Shown one piece after another: positions 49,692-58,891 of a stretch of DNA of 64,000 nucleotides. Each line of letters opens with the position of its first letter. Position 1 is the stretch's first letter. The stretch covers positions 58,709 to 122,708 of the forward strand of contig CAYVFI010000021.1 in the NCBI GenBank assembly GCA_964450955.1, in the 5' to 3' direction. A model generated the notes under the pieces. The model saw only the letters and a list, made by a program, of their open reading frames with translations, was not told the DNA's origin and ran no database searches. The stretch is from CAYNWT01 sp964450955. GTDB taxonomy: Bacteria; Planctomycetota; Planctomycetia; Planctomycetales; Planctomycetaceae. A program made the translations under genes and the position numbers.

Positions 49692-52163
49692 CTACGGTTG
49701 GCTGAATTCGCGGAGTGGGCCCCATTCGCCGTCTTGTAGAATGCGGCAGAGGATTCCTGCATTGGCTTCGAGGGTGATTGGTTGTTCGTAGTCAGACGCG
49801 GCCGGGTTGCGGGTTCCTCCAAACAGTCGCGGGTCTTCGCCGTTGGTCGTGTAGCAAATTTCAGATTGATTGGCTTGGAGCTGCAGGGTGGGTTTGGTTC
49901 CGGTTGAATCCCACGCGGATTCGATTTCCGGCAGGTCGGGGTACAGGCCCTGGCTGAAGAGTTGGTCCAGCACAACTTGTGTTCGTTTTGGTAGATACTC
50001 TTTGGTCGTGCGTTCTGCTTCGCGGAACCATGCTTCGTACTTTGGGAGACTGCTGTTTCTTGAATCCCGGCGTTTGGGTTCGCCGAGGGCGATCTGGTAT
50101 TGCTTTTGGGGCGTGCCCCAACGTGCGGCTTCGGCGAACAGGCCTTTGCTGACTTCGTCCAGTCGGCGTTGCATTCGCTTGATGCTGGGGCCCGGCGTGA
50201 GGGCTCCATCGCGGAACATGTGCAAGGCGATGCGATCGGCCAGGAGAACGCGGAATTCTTCGTTGTCCAGCAGGCGTTGGTAAATCCAGTGCGGGTTGCT
50301 GCGGTCGGCGGTGGTTCCCAATGGAAACGGACCCAGCCGGTTCTCGTTAATGTCCAGCAGCGAGTGTTCGGCATCCCAGACGATGAACCGGTAGCCATCG
50401 TTTCGCTTGCGGTTGATTAGTCCATGCCAGTTGTTGCCGCCGCGGTCGGCTCCAAACTTGCTGATGGGGGCGTCGAAATTTCCGCTGTGGAAAATGGACA
50501 GCATGTAGTCGATGAGATTCACCGGATCCAGCAGGCGACGACCGTCGGGATCGGTGGTGCCGTCTTTTCTGACTCCGATAATCCTGCAGTAGTTCTCCAG
50601 GTTAGACACGTCGGTTTGGCTAAGTGCGTCGAGTTCTTCCCAGGCTTTCATGTTGCCGTCGGTTGCGAATACCTGATAGGTGCGGCCCTTTTCGCCTTCG
50701 GAGAATCCACCCATGATTTTGACGACGTCGAAGTTTTCTTTCTTGCCGCCCATGTAGGTCGAACCGAACGAGGCTTTCGGTCGTTCGCAGGTGTTGAACA
50801 GGCCCCAGTAGTGACCGTTGATGTACAAGTGGCGGAAGTTGCCGCGTGGCGATGGATGTCCCATGGCCAACTGGGTGTCTCGGCAATACTGGTCGCGAAC
50901 GTAAAGTGAGCTGGCAGTGAACCCGCGATGCCATGCGTAGTTTTGGCTACAACGCAGGTCGATGTGGTCGAACCGATCGGCTCCCTCGTCACCAAACAAC
51001 TTGTACTTGAGTTGAGCGTCGCCGTACTGCTTGCGGAAGAACATTCGGAAGCCGTGTTTTGGGTTCTCCGGACTGCGGCTGGAACCGCCCCGCATGCGGA
51101 CTCCACAATCGATTTGGAAACCCTCTTGCGGTTCGTCCGAATCTGAAGGCAAGAGTTCCAACGAACACGCTCGTTCTGCTCGGCGACCATGCCAGCCGGC
51201 GTGTGCGTAGATTCCGTTTTCGTTGCTAAACAGGTCGTCCGGTTTGATGACCAACGAGTAACTGGGCAGGGCGTTTAGCGATTCAAGGATCTGTTTGCGA
51301 TACTTCGGGGCTTTGGTGAGAGCCGGGTCCATGCCGTAGTTCGCGGCGGCCACCCACCACTTGTATCTGTAGTTGGCCGGTGGCAGACCGTCGGCGGAAT
51401 CGTCCAAACGATCTTCCGGGAAGATGTAACTGCGTGTCGTTGTCGCCGTTGGTTGATAGCCTGTGCGGTACCCGCGGACTCGAATGATGGTTGTCTTCGT
51501 GACCGACATTGGTTCGGAAAGAACCGGGCTGCGTTCGTGCGGCTGACTGCCGTCCAGGGTGTATCGAATTGTGACGTCCGGATCTTTGGCGGTGGCGGTT
51601 AGTTGGAACGGTTCCTGGAAGAGGCCGTGTTTCTGTGACAGTTTGACCCTGGAGAGTTTGCCGATTCGGGTGGCTGCGTTGGTTCGTCCCGGTGTGGGGA
51701 ACGCGAGTTGTGCCGGATGGCTGGTGTCGGCGGCGATGCCGAATGTGATGTCGTCCTTTTGTTTGGGGAACCGCAGTTCGTGGGCCGTCTCGCCGTCCGG
51801 GTTCAGAAGACCCAGGTATTCGCCATTTGAGTTGAGCCTGAAGTTGGTGTGGAGCGGCTTGTCCGGATCGGTTCGGTCTGCACCGGACGCGAAGACGATG
51901 AAGTACTGGTCGGGGGCGAGTTTGATGGCCGGGAATGTCCAGCGAGCTTTCCCGGTTGTGTCAGTGAGCGCCCAGCCTGCGAGGCTTTGTGGTTCTGAGG
52001 AGCGGTTGTGGAGTTCAATCCAGTCGTTGACCAGTCCTTGTTCGTCCGTGATTCCCGTTTGGTTGTTGGCCAGGACTTCGGAAATGCGAATGGGCGATTC
52101 GGCGGATGCGGGACCGGTTAGCCCAATGATTGCGAGAGCAAAGCACAGATGCAGACGGTTCAT
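49692..52163 (-). CDS. Secreted CotH-kinase-like protein with lamin-tail and chitobiase-type domains
   Basis: From ATG 52163, chosen because GGAA precedes it and the signal peptide MNRLHLCFALAIIGLTGPAS fits, the product is about 823 residues. It has a lamin-tail domain (about 25-130; RISEVLANNQTGITDEQGLV), a C-terminal-chitobiase-type segment (DVTIRYTLDGSQPHE), and a CotH domain (about 290-640; VRMRGGSSR, KHGFRMFFRKQYGDAQL, WGLFNTCERP). CotH proteins are protein kinases first known from Bacillus spore coats, and secreted homologues of this layout are common in planctomycetes. It follows the EF-hand gene on the same strand. Confidence 0.88.
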   Translation of the reverse strand: MNRLHLCFALAIIGLTGPASAESPIRISEVLANNQTGITDEQGLVNDWIELHNRSSEPQSLAGWALTDTTGKARWTFPAIKLAPDQYFIVFASGADRTDPDKPLHTNFRLNSNGEYLGLLNPDGETAHELRFPKQKDDITFGIAADTSHPAQLAFPTPGRTNAATRIGKLSRVKLSQKHGLFQEPFQLTATAKDPDVTIRYTLDGSQPHERSPVLSEPMSVTKTTIIRVRGYRTGYQPTATTTRSYIFPEDRLDDSADGLPPANYRYKWWVAAANYGMDPALTKAPKYRKQILESLNALPSYSLVIKPDDLFSNENGIYAHAGWHGRRAERACSLELLPSDSDEPQEGFQIDCGVRMRGGSSRSPENPKHGFRMFFRKQYGDAQLKYKLFGDEGADRFDHIDLRCSQNYAWHRGFTASSLYVRDQYCRDTQLAMGHPSPRGNFRHLYINGHYWGLFNTCERPKASFGSTYMGGKKENFDVVKIMGGFSEGEKGRTYQVFATDGNMKAWEELDALSQTDVSNLENYCRIIGVRKDGTTDPDGRRLLDPVNLIDYMLSIFHSGNFDAPISKFGADRGGNNWHGLINRKRNDGYRFIVWDAEHSLLDINENRLGPFPLGTTADRSNPHWIYQRLLDNEEFRVLLADRIALHMFRDGALTPGPSIKRMQRRLDEVSKGLFAEAARWGTPQKQYQIALGEPKRRDSRNSSLPKYEAWFREAERTTKEYLPKRTQVVLDQLFSQGLYPDLPEIESAWDSTGTKPTLQLQANQSEICYTTNGEDPRLFGGTRNPAASDYEQPITLEANAGILCRILQDGEWGPLREFSQP

Positions 52164-52203
52164 CTTTGGTTCCAAACGGATGCTGGCTGGTGGGCGGGCA
52201 AGC

Positions 52204-52243
52204 GGGCGAAGAGGCTACTGGTCGGGCGAAGAGGCTACTGGTC
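52204..52243. repeat. 20-bp tandem duplication across a stop codon
   Basis: GGGCGAAGAGGCTACTGGTC occurs at 52204-52223 and again at 52224-52243. The stop codon of the minus-strand EF-hand gene lies in the second copy (52235-52237). Confidence 0.9.
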
Positions 52244-52840
52244 TTTGTCAGACTGTTTGCGTTCCTGCGGGCGGTTGGCGAGTGTTTTTCTGGCGTCTAT
52301 CAACTCTTGTGCATCCAGCTTGCCGTCATTGTTGATGTCGAATTTCGCCAATGGGTGAACTTCTTCCTGCTTGTCTTTTCGGCCCCGTTTGTCTGTGGAA
52401 CGAACAAAGTAAATCCAGCCGTAGAGCGCGGGGGGGAAGTCTTTGATTTTGCCTTTCTTCGCGGCCGCTTCCATCTTATTGAGGTTCGCAACAACCAGTC
52501 GGCCGTCTTTGTAGGCTTCGAATTCTCCGATGAGCTGTTCCCACTTCGCTCGCAGCCCGCCTTCAGCGGCGCGGTATTCGGCGTCGCTTAGTTTGCCGTC
52601 TTTGTTTTTGTCGAACCGTTTTTTAAGTGCCGGTCCGAGATCCTGGCGTTCTTTTGGTTTACCTTTGCCTCGCGAGTTCTTGCCGCCCGACTTGCGGAGT
52701 GTTTCGCGTTCTTTGGCGTCCAAGCGTCCGTCGCCGTTGGTGTCGTACTTCGCGACGATGCGCTTGCGAGCGGGGGACTGTTGCTGAGGCGTTTGCTTTT
52801 CCTGGGGAAGGAGAAAGCAGCAGACGATGATTAGGCTCAT
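52235..52840 (-). CDS. EF-hand calcium-binding protein, secreted
   Basis: The 201-residue protein has a short hydrophobic leader (MSLIIVCCFLLPQ) and at least three EF-hand loops: DTNGDGRLDAKE, DKNKDGKLSDAE and DINNDGKLDAQE. The linkers are Lys/Arg rich. Such proteins bind calcium outside the cytoplasm and are common in planctomycetes. It lies upstream of the CotH gene on the same strand and may share its transcript. No clear ribosome binding site precedes ATG 52840. The stop lies in a tandem duplication. Confidence 0.8.
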   Translation of the reverse strand: MSLIIVCCFLLPQEKQTPQQQSPARKRIVAKYDTNGDGRLDAKERETLRKSGGKNSRGKGKPKERQDLGPALKKRFDKNKDGKLSDAEYRAAEGGLRAKWEQLIGEFEAYKDGRLVVANLNKMEAAAKKGKIKDFPPALYGWIYFVRSTDKRGRKDKQEEVHPLAKFDINNDGKLDAQELIDARKTLANRPQERKQSDKDQ

Positions 52841-53125
52841 TGAGCACCCGTGGGGCTGTCATTGTTGTTGGCTGATCGAGGTCGGTTTGGTCGTCAGGTG
52901 TTCTACGGTCGAACCCGAGACCTTACGGTCTTTGGCTCACAGAGGACTCACCCAAGTTTGTCGCTTTGTGTCAGTCTAAGCAACACATTGTACGGGCAGG
53001 TCTGGTGTTGCTACTGGTTGTTACGAATTGCGCACGGTAAAAAGACGTACGGCGAACGCGGCGGCCTGGCTTGTGGTCGACGTTGGTTCCAATCGGACCA
53101 TAGTCCTGAGCTCAAAAGTCTGGCC
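52841..53125. other. Divergent intergenic region, no gene seen
   Basis: About 285 bp separate the EF-hand gene and the NPY-type membrane protein gene. The upstream extension of the latter frame through it is not protein-like. A small AGACC-TTAC-GGTCT hairpin lies near 52918. No repeat or RNA gene is recognised. Confidence 0.45.
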
Positions 53126-54232
53126 ATGTCATCTAACCCTTACGAGACGATTCCTGATGCTGAATCGGGTTCTGTTGAATACTGGTTTGAAGGTGTTGTG
53201 GGTGAGCGCGATGTGGCGCGGGTGTGTTCTGAGACCTGGTGGAAGGGGCTGCTGATAATGCTGCCGGCCGGAGCGTGGTTGCTTTGGCGCGTGTTCTTTT
53301 CTGCTCGGCCGGTCGGCGGTTGGTTTTCGGTGACGATTTGGACTGTGTTCGGGGTTTGGTTTCTGTTTCGCGCTTATCGTTATCTTACGTGGACGGGAAT
53401 GCTGATTCGCATGAGCCCCCGGTTGTTGGGGCATGTGCGTGGCCGCGTGAATTCGGACTTCCTTGAGTTGGAGTCGCACGGTATCAAAGACCTGGTTCCG
53501 GTCGAGATCGTCAGATGGGACCATTCCCGGAAGCGTCACATTGGCATCATATTGGAGACGTATCGCCTGCTACCCGCGGAGTTGTTTAATGATTTCCAGG
53601 GTGCGCTGAATGTTGTCGCTGAGGCTCGCGCACGTTCTCGGCCCGTGGTCCTGTTTGATTTTCGTGCCACCCAGCCAGCCGCTGAGCCACCTCGCGACGT
53701 ACCAGCCGGGGCGATTGGAGTAGCCGGGACTGTGGTGAGCCGTGACATGCTGCCAGAGACGTGGGCGATTGCGATACGCGGTCACGTCCGGGAGATTCTG
53801 ATTAACCTGACGTGGCTGACACTGGTCGTCGCGTGGGTCTATGATCTCTTTGGAATCGGGTTGGCTGCCATTGTGGGTGCGCTGCTAATTGTTCTGGTGT
53901 ATGGGAAGTACCTTTGGGCCCATCTGGTTGGTATCCGAACTGTAAGAAGATTTGCCAGAAGCCCGGACGAACCAGTGGCTGTACTTGACGGGTGGCTGAG
54001 TAATGACGGAGTGGATCTGCAGTCAGGATTAGGGCATCGCTTTTATGAGTGGTTTGCGTTTGTGGGCTATGCGATTGATGAAGACCGGATGCGGTTAAAG
54101 CTGCCCGGAGAATTCAACTATCTCACGTTAAGCAAGCGGCTATTCGCGTCCGAAGTGGAATGGAACGCTGCAGGTGGCCTGGTGGCACAGAAGCTGCCGG
54201 CTATTGAACTCACTGATTCCAGGAATGATTGA
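53126..54232 (+). CDS. Membrane protein with N-terminal NPY motif, unknown function
   Basis: From ATG 53126 the product is about 368 residues. It starts MSSNPYETIPDAE and has two helices near residues 45-90 (LLIMLPAGAWLLWRVFF, WTVFGVWFLFRAYRYL). A second pair lies near residue 235 (INLTWLTLVVAWVYDLFGIG, AIVGALLIVLVYG). The longer frame upstream, to 52850, is rejected because it does not look like protein and spans the promoter region. Function is unknown. It begins a run with the genes at 54242 and 54646. The N-terminus resembles those of two other membrane proteins in the window. Confidence 0.65.
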   Translation: MSSNPYETIPDAESGSVEYWFEGVVGERDVARVCSETWWKGLLIMLPAGAWLLWRVFFSARPVGGWFSVTIWTVFGVWFLFRAYRYLTWTGMLIRMSPRLLGHVRGRVNSDFLELESHGIKDLVPVEIVRWDHSRKRHIGIILETYRLLPAELFNDFQGALNVVAEARARSRPVVLFDFRATQPAAEPPRDVPAGAIGVAGTVVSRDMLPETWAIAIRGHVREILINLTWLTLVVAWVYDLFGIGLAAIVGALLIVLVYGKYLWAHLVGIRTVRRFARSPDEPVAVLDGWLSNDGVDLQSGLGHRFYEWFAFVGYAIDEDRMRLKLPGEFNYLTLSKRLFASEVEWNAAGGLVAQKLPAIELTDSRND

Positions 54233-54241
54233 CGGGTATTG

Positions 54242-54649
54242 ATGAACGACCAACTAACCATCGTGACGTCGCAGACACTCGCATTAAGCCAGACTGACCT
54301 GGCCGCGCGGGCTGATGTGATTGAGATCGCTAAGTTGGGTTCAAAGCGAACCGGCCGCGCGGTTCGGTTGGGGGACTTGTTGGGCGATGTTGAGATTGGT
54401 GAGAGCACGGAGTTGGTGTTGAGTTCGTCCGCGGATGGGTTTTCGGCAACTCTGCCACTGGGTGCGGCGGTCGAGGTCGGATTGGTTTGGTTCGCTGGAA
54501 CAGATGGACCACTCACGAAACAGCAGGGCGGTCCGTTTCGGTTCCTCATTCCGAATGCGGCCGCTTGCAAGACGGCTGTGCTGGATACCTGCGCGAACGT
54601 GAAGTTTGTGGACCGGATTGAGGTTCGTCAGAAGGAATCGAACGCATGA
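54242..54649 (+). CDS. Small molybdopterin-binding-domain-like protein
   Basis: From ATG 54242 the product is about 135 residues. The sequence ARADVIEIAKLGSKRTGRAV, then LGDLLGDVEI, and GGPFRFLIPNAAACKTAVLD resemble the core of the oxidoreductase molybdopterin-binding fold of sulfite-oxidase-type proteins. It is short, and the usual catalytic Cys context was not identified. The assignment is tentative. It overlaps the LOG-VOC gene by ATGA, showing translational coupling. Confidence 0.5.
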   Translation: MNDQLTIVTSQTLALSQTDLAARADVIEIAKLGSKRTGRAVRLGDLLGDVEIGESTELVLSSSADGFSATLPLGAAVEVGLVWFAGTDGPLTKQQGGPFRFLIPNAAACKTAVLDTCANVKFVDRIEVRQKESNA

Positions 54650-55626
54650 AGGCTGTCGCTGTTTATTGCGGATCAAGTCCCGGTGCGAAGCCTGAGTACG
54701 CAGCCGCTGCGCGGGAGTTGGGTGCGTGTCTGGCCGAACGCAGGATTACGCTGGTCTACGGTGGCGGCAACGTTGGCATCATGGGTGCCGTTGCAGATGG
54801 TGTGCTGGAAGCTGGCGGGCATGTGATCGGAGTGATCCCGCGCGGACTGGCTGATAAGGAACTGGCTCATGAAGGGGCCAGCGAGATGCGGGTCGTTGAT
54901 TCGATGCACGAACGCAAAGCGATGATGGTGGATCTGTCTGACGCGTTTGTTGCGTTACCCGGCGGGTTCGGAACGTTTGACGAACTGTGTGAGGTCGCGA
55001 CGTGGTGCCAGTTGGGTTACGAGGAAAAGCCAATCGGTATTTTGAATGTGGCTGGCTATTTTGACTTCCTGTTGCAGCAGTTCGACTTGGCGGTTGGTGA
55101 GCGTTTCATCCAGCAGCAGCATCGCGACTTGATTCTTGCCGATACCAATCCGGCTGAGTTGCTAAATCGATTGGCGGTGTTTGAACGCGGTGATGTGCAG
55201 AAGTGGATTGATAGGGATGAGAACGCATCGAAGCCGATGCGGCAGGTGGGCGAGATTAGCGTGCTGGTTCGCGATTATGATGAAGCCCTCAAATTCTACA
55301 CCAGTGTGTTGGGGTTCTCGTTAATCGAGGACACTCCGCTAGGCAACGGGAAGCGTTGGGTGCGTGTTCGGCCCGATGTCGCCGGTCCGGCGGTGTTGTT
55401 GGCTCAAGCCGATAGTGAAGCGCAGGTTGCTGCGGTGGGGAACCAATCCGGTGGGCGTGTGTTTCTATTTTTGCACACGTCTGATTTTGATGCCGACTAC
55501 GAAGCCATGCGTTCGCGAGGTGTTGAGTTTGTTGAGGAACCTCGGGACGAACCGTACGGACGCGTTGTGGTGTTTCGCGATCTGTACGGGAACAAGTGGG
55601 ATTTGATCCAGCCGGTTACGGGTTGA
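54646..55626 (+). CDS. LOG-family phosphoribohydrolase fused to a VOC domain
   Basis: The 326-residue protein has an N-terminal LOG/TIGR00730 domain (about 1-190): YCGSSPGAKPEY, LVYGGGNVGIMGAVAD, SMHERKAMM and PGGFGTFDE (about 105-113). LOG proteins cleave cytokinin riboside monophosphates or related nucleotides. The C-terminus (about 198-324) is a VOC/glyoxalase-type domain (EISVLVRDYDEALKFYTSVL, GRVVVFRDLYGNKWDLIQPV) of the metal-dependent superfamily. The fusion of the two is not a standard architecture. The start overlaps the preceding gene. Confidence 0.88.
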   Translation: MKAVAVYCGSSPGAKPEYAAAARELGACLAERRITLVYGGGNVGIMGAVADGVLEAGGHVIGVIPRGLADKELAHEGASEMRVVDSMHERKAMMVDLSDAFVALPGGFGTFDELCEVATWCQLGYEEKPIGILNVAGYFDFLLQQFDLAVGERFIQQQHRDLILADTNPAELLNRLAVFERGDVQKWIDRDENASKPMRQVGEISVLVRDYDEALKFYTSVLGFSLIEDTPLGNGKRWVRVRPDVAGPAVLLAQADSEAQVAAVGNQSGGRVFLFLHTSDFDADYEAMRSRGVEFVEEPRDEPYGRVVVFRDLYGNKWDLIQPVTG

Positions 55627-55681
55627 ACTGTCGGAATTAATCCGATACTCGTTCCATTGTTGGCGACGCGAAGCGAACCGA

Positions 55682-56791
55682 ATGAGCGCGGCGTGCGAAT
55701 CATGGAACGAAGCAATTACTGAACCGATCGATCAATCAGAACCCACGGCTGTTGCTGGTTCGAACCACACGGGACGGCTTCGCCGCATCGCATCGCGTGT
55801 CGTGATGGTGGTTGTGTGGTTCAACGTTTTGCTGCTTCTGCTGTGGTCTGTGGGGGCGGTTTATTACCTGCGGTATTTGCCCGGGCCGTTGAACGTGTTG
55901 TTAGCGATCGCGTACTGCGCGGGGGTTGTATTGTTGTGGCGGCGATGCGCGAACAAACGCAAATGGCTGACGATGGCGGCGGCTTCTGTTGTTGTGGTCT
56001 ATGTGCTGACTGTGTTCCAGCGACCGTCGCATGATCGCGATTGGGACGACGATCACAGTCGGCTGCCGGCGGTTCAGATTTCAGGGGACGAAGTAACGGT
56101 TCAAGATTTTCGGTATTGTCGATACAGCAGCGAACTGGAATACGACACGCAGCACAGTAAGCTGACGTTTGAGCTAAGTCGGTTGTCGAAAGTGTGGTTT
56201 GGCGTGCAGCGGTTTACTCCGCTGGAAGGGTTGGCTCATACGTTTCTTAGCTTCCAGATTGACCGGCCTGACGGCCCCGAGTACTTCTGTTTGTCGGTTG
56301 AGATTCGCAGAGAGAAGGGCGAGGCGTTTTCGCCGATCAAAGGTTTCTATCGGCAGTACGAACTCATCTACGTCCTTGCCGACGAACGCGATGTGATTGG
56401 CGTTCGGACCGTCCATCGTCCGAACGATCGTGTTTTTCTTTACCCGGTGAATGCAACGGCTGCTGAGGTTCAGAGTCTGTTTCGGGATGTTGCAGATCGC
56501 GTTGAGGCCATTCGAGCGCGGCCGGAGTTCTATAACTCGTTTCTGAATAACTGCACCAACAACATTGCCGATCATACCAGCCGGCTCACGCCGAAGCCGA
56601 TCAATCCGCTGGATCCGCGGTTGGTGATTCCCGGCTATTCAGATCGGCTGGCGTTCTCGAAAGGGTTGATTGGTGACCCGAACGGCGACTTCGACACGAT
56701 TCAGGAGACGTTCCGAATAGATGAACTCGCCAGGCGCGCGGGTCTGACAGAGGCGTTTTCCAACGCTATTCGCGGTGAGTTGCCTGAATGA
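55682..56791 (+). CDS. DUF4105 (Lnb N-terminal periplasmic domain) membrane protein
   Basis: The 369-residue protein has three hydrophobic helices near the N-terminus (RVVMVVVWFNVLLLLLWSVG, LLAIAYCAGVVLLW, MAAASVVVVYVLTVF). A DUF4105 domain follows, with LEGLAHTFLSFQI, KGFYRQYELIYVLAD and YNSFLNNCTNNIADHT. The cysteine and histidine of the NNCTNN and GLAHTFL motifs fit a papain-like catalytic pair, which I infer from family-style motifs. Function is uncertain. It starts 55 bp after the LOG-VOC gene. Confidence 0.75.
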   Translation: MSAACESWNEAITEPIDQSEPTAVAGSNHTGRLRRIASRVVMVVVWFNVLLLLLWSVGAVYYLRYLPGPLNVLLAIAYCAGVVLLWRRCANKRKWLTMAAASVVVVYVLTVFQRPSHDRDWDDDHSRLPAVQISGDEVTVQDFRYCRYSSELEYDTQHSKLTFELSRLSKVWFGVQRFTPLEGLAHTFLSFQIDRPDGPEYFCLSVEIRREKGEAFSPIKGFYRQYELIYVLADERDVIGVRTVHRPNDRVFLYPVNATAAEVQSLFRDVADRVEAIRARPEFYNSFLNNCTNNIADHTSRLTPKPINPLDPRLVIPGYSDRLAFSKGLIGDPNGDFDTIQETFRIDELARRAGLTEAFSNAIRGELPE

Positions 56792-56907
56792 TCGGGGCAG
56801 TTGCGTAAGTTGTCAGGTGGTCGAACGGTAGATATTGAGGAAAGCGGCTGCGTTCACTAAAATCGGGGGTTTAACCTGATATTCAGTTCAGATTGTGGAC
56901 GTAGGGA

Positions 56908-57816
56908 ATGAGCGGCGAACCAACACCGATCACGACAGAAGATGAAGCTCGGCGAGCTCTAAAAGAGCAGGGGGCCACGTTTGGGCTCAACTCCGCTGGC
57001 GATGTGGTCAAGATTAGCTTCTCTGGCCCCAAGTTTAACGACGCCACCATGGCGTTGTTGAATTGGCTGAAGAAGCTGAAGGATGTCAACCTGGCTGGAA
57101 CCAAGTTGACCGACCTTGGCATGGTCGACATCGGCAATCTTAAGAACGTCAAGAAGCTGACTCTGTCGGGAACCGTCGTTTCTGACACAGGCGTTGCGCA
57201 CGTCGCCAACTGTCAGAAGATTGAGGCTTTGGTTCTATCAAAGACCAAGATCACCGGCGCAGGTTTGAAGCCTCTGAAGAAGCTCAAAGACCTGGAAGAG
57301 TTGTACCTGGCAAACACGGCTGTTGACGACGCCGGGCTGGCTCATCTTTCAGACATCAAGTATCTGGAGGCGTTGGGTCTAAGTGGAACGCAGGTCACCG
57401 ACGAAGGACTGGTTCATCTTAAGGGATTGAAGAACCTCAACGCTTTGTTGCTTCGAGATACTGCCGTCACGGACGCTGGTTTGGCTCATGTGAAGGGGCT
57501 GACCAAGCTGGATCGTCTGTGGCTTCGTGGGACCAAGGTTACCGACAAGGGGCTGAAGCATCTTGGTCGAATGAAGATGTTGGAGTGGTTGGAACTCAAC
57601 GAGACCGAAGTCACTGACGCCGGACTTCCGCTGCTTGCCGAACTGCCGCGTCTTGAAAACCTAAGTCTGCGTAACTGCGAGATTACCGATAAAGCTGTCA
57701 CCAAGCTTAAGGGGATGAAGACTCTGGAACGCCTTTGCATCACTGAGACGGAAATTACCGCTCAGGGTTTGAAGAAGCTGCAGATGGGAATGAGTTCCTG
57801 CCGGATCCAGGCGTAA
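56908..57816 (+). CDS. Leucine-rich repeat protein
   Basis: The 302-residue protein has at least nine LRR units of the type LKGLKNLNALLLRDTAVTDA and LERLCITETEITAQGLKKL. Spacing of about 24 residues and T-x-V/IT-D-x-G-L ends recall ribonuclease-inhibitor/GALA-type LRRs. There is no signal peptide, so it is probably cytosolic and used for protein binding. It has few neighbours with related function. GTAGGGA precedes the ATG. Confidence 0.85.
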   Translation: MSGEPTPITTEDEARRALKEQGATFGLNSAGDVVKISFSGPKFNDATMALLNWLKKLKDVNLAGTKLTDLGMVDIGNLKNVKKLTLSGTVVSDTGVAHVANCQKIEALVLSKTKITGAGLKPLKKLKDLEELYLANTAVDDAGLAHLSDIKYLEALGLSGTQVTDEGLVHLKGLKNLNALLLRDTAVTDAGLAHVKGLTKLDRLWLRGTKVTDKGLKHLGRMKMLEWLELNETEVTDAGLPLLAELPRLENLSLRNCEITDKAVTKLKGMKTLERLCITETEITAQGLKKLQMGMSSCRIQA

Positions 57817-57989
57817 GCCAATTGGTCGGATGGCACCGTGACGAACCCAATGACTGCGTGCGTAGGTGGACCGAAGCGGCGCTACTCGGGAGTTCTAACG
57901 AACCCTTTGCCGTGACGTACATGGCAGGTTGGCTCGGCTGATTTTCAAAAGCGTACTGTCCCCACTGCCTACCGAACGTGGAGAGCCAA
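57817..57989. other. Intergenic gap, no gene seen
   Basis: About 170 bp without a supported gene. No terminator stem or repeat was recognised after the LRR gene. Confidence 0.4.
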
Positions 57990-58244
57990 TTGAGCAACTC
58001 TGATCCGAACCTGCCCGCGAAGTCAAATCGCAGCCCTATGAAGTCGTTACTGGTCGGGGTGATGACTTTGTTTCTGGTGATCTATCTGGTGAACCCCACC
58101 GCGGGCGTGGTGGAGTTGATACCAGACGTTGTTCCGTTCATCGGGAACCTGGACGAAGCGACCGCGACAGCACTATTGCTGGGTTGCCTGTCGTACTTCG
58201 GAATCGAACTGCCATTTCTACGGCGTAATTCCGGCCAGGCATAG
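57990..58244 (+). CDS. Small DUF1232/YkvA-like membrane protein
   Basis: I place the start at TTG 57990 because GGAG lies six bases upstream; GTG 57978 has no such signal. The product is about 84 residues, with two hydrophobic segments. It contains LVNPTAGVVELIPDVVPFIG-NLDEATATALL, recalling the P-D-x-x-P-x-x-G-x-x-D-D pattern of DUF1232/YkvA proteins. Its stop abuts the second three-armed repeat copy. Confidence 0.65.
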   Translation: MSNSDPNLPAKSNRSPMKSLLVGVMTLFLVIYLVNPTAGVVELIPDVVPFIGNLDEATATALLLGCLSYFGIELPFLRRNSGQA

Positions 58245-58299
58245 TCGCCGAACACTCCGTGTTCGGTTATGAAAGCACGGACTCGGAGAGTCCGGCGAC
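58244..58299 (-). repeat. Three-armed palindromic repeat, copy 2
   Basis: This is the inverted copy of the element at 47-105. Outer arms GTCGCCG and CGGCGAC enclose hairpins CCGAACAC-TCC-GTGTTCGG and CGGACTC-GGA-GAGTCCG, both perfect. The central spacer differs from copy 1, while arms and loops are conserved. It lies directly after the stop of the small membrane protein gene. Confidence 0.85.
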
Positions 58300-58371
58300 T
58301 GTCTTTCGAGTGGACGAGGCCACGAGTCTCCCGGTGCCGACAAGGTACAGAGACAGCGCCTGAAACAAGAA

Positions 58372-58410
58372 ATGCGAACCACTTCGAAAAGTGGCTCGCA
58401 TCGTTTCTTA
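58372..58410. terminator. Likely intrinsic terminator
   Basis: GCGAACCACTT and AAGTGGCTCGC form an 11-bp stem with one mismatch around a CGAA loop. It is followed by CATCGTTTCTT on the plus strand and by a short A-rich left flank. It could end transcription from both converging genes. Confidence 0.65.
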
Positions 58411-58465
58411 ACCCCGTTCGGTTGGTTCAGCGATGCTGGCGGTAGGTAAACTCCCGCAGCAGTGC

Positions 58466-58891
58466 CTAGGTGAACCAGACTTTGACGGTCTCGATGAGAG
58501 ACCCCAGTGTCAGTTCGGGAGTTAGCCCGAAGTACTCGAACGCCCGCAGCACGACGGTCATGTCAATCAGACCAAACGTGTACGGCAACCGCGCGTTCTG
58601 AAATCCGTTGACCCGTTCGGCCAGCTTCTCGCGTTTGGCGAGTCGTTCGGCAGAGCGGACCCATCGCTGTCGCGAGTCCTCGGACTTTTCGAACGCCTTC
58701 ATGAGGCGTAGCTGACTTGTGTAGTCAACCGGTCGGCCGAGCGCAACTTCCTCGGCCTTGCATTCAGTTTCAACAGAAGTGAATGCCGTCTGCAAAGTTT
58801 CATACAACGCCTTCGCGCGATCGTGTGCGCGCTTGGCTTTGTATCGGAGCGCCGACGCGATGCAGCGCACCAATCCGTATAGCAGCATCAT
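58466..58891 (-). CDS. Hypothetical helical protein
   Basis: The 141-residue protein has a short hydrophobic start (MMLLYGLVRCIASAL). A long helix-prone, Lys/Arg/Glu-rich middle follows (KRAHDRAKALYETLQTAF, RWVRSAERLAKREKLAERV), then a C-terminal segment LTPELTLGSLIETVKVWFT. AAAGGAGACC precedes the ATG on the minus strand, supporting this start. No family is recognised. It is divergent from the ECF sigma gene across 404 bp. Confidence 0.6.
   Translation of the reverse strand: MMLLYGLVRCIASALRYKAKRAHDRAKALYETLQTAFTSVETECKAEEVALGRPVDYTSQLRLMKAFEKSEDSRQRWVRSAERLAKREKLAERVNGFQNARLPYTFGLIDMTVVLRAFEYFGLTPELTLGSLIETVKVWFT

Noticed and set aside
52850..53125. An N-terminal extension of the NPY membrane protein
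   Set aside because: It spans the divergent region without a ribosome binding site. The internal ATG gives the NPY-type N-terminus shared with other proteins.
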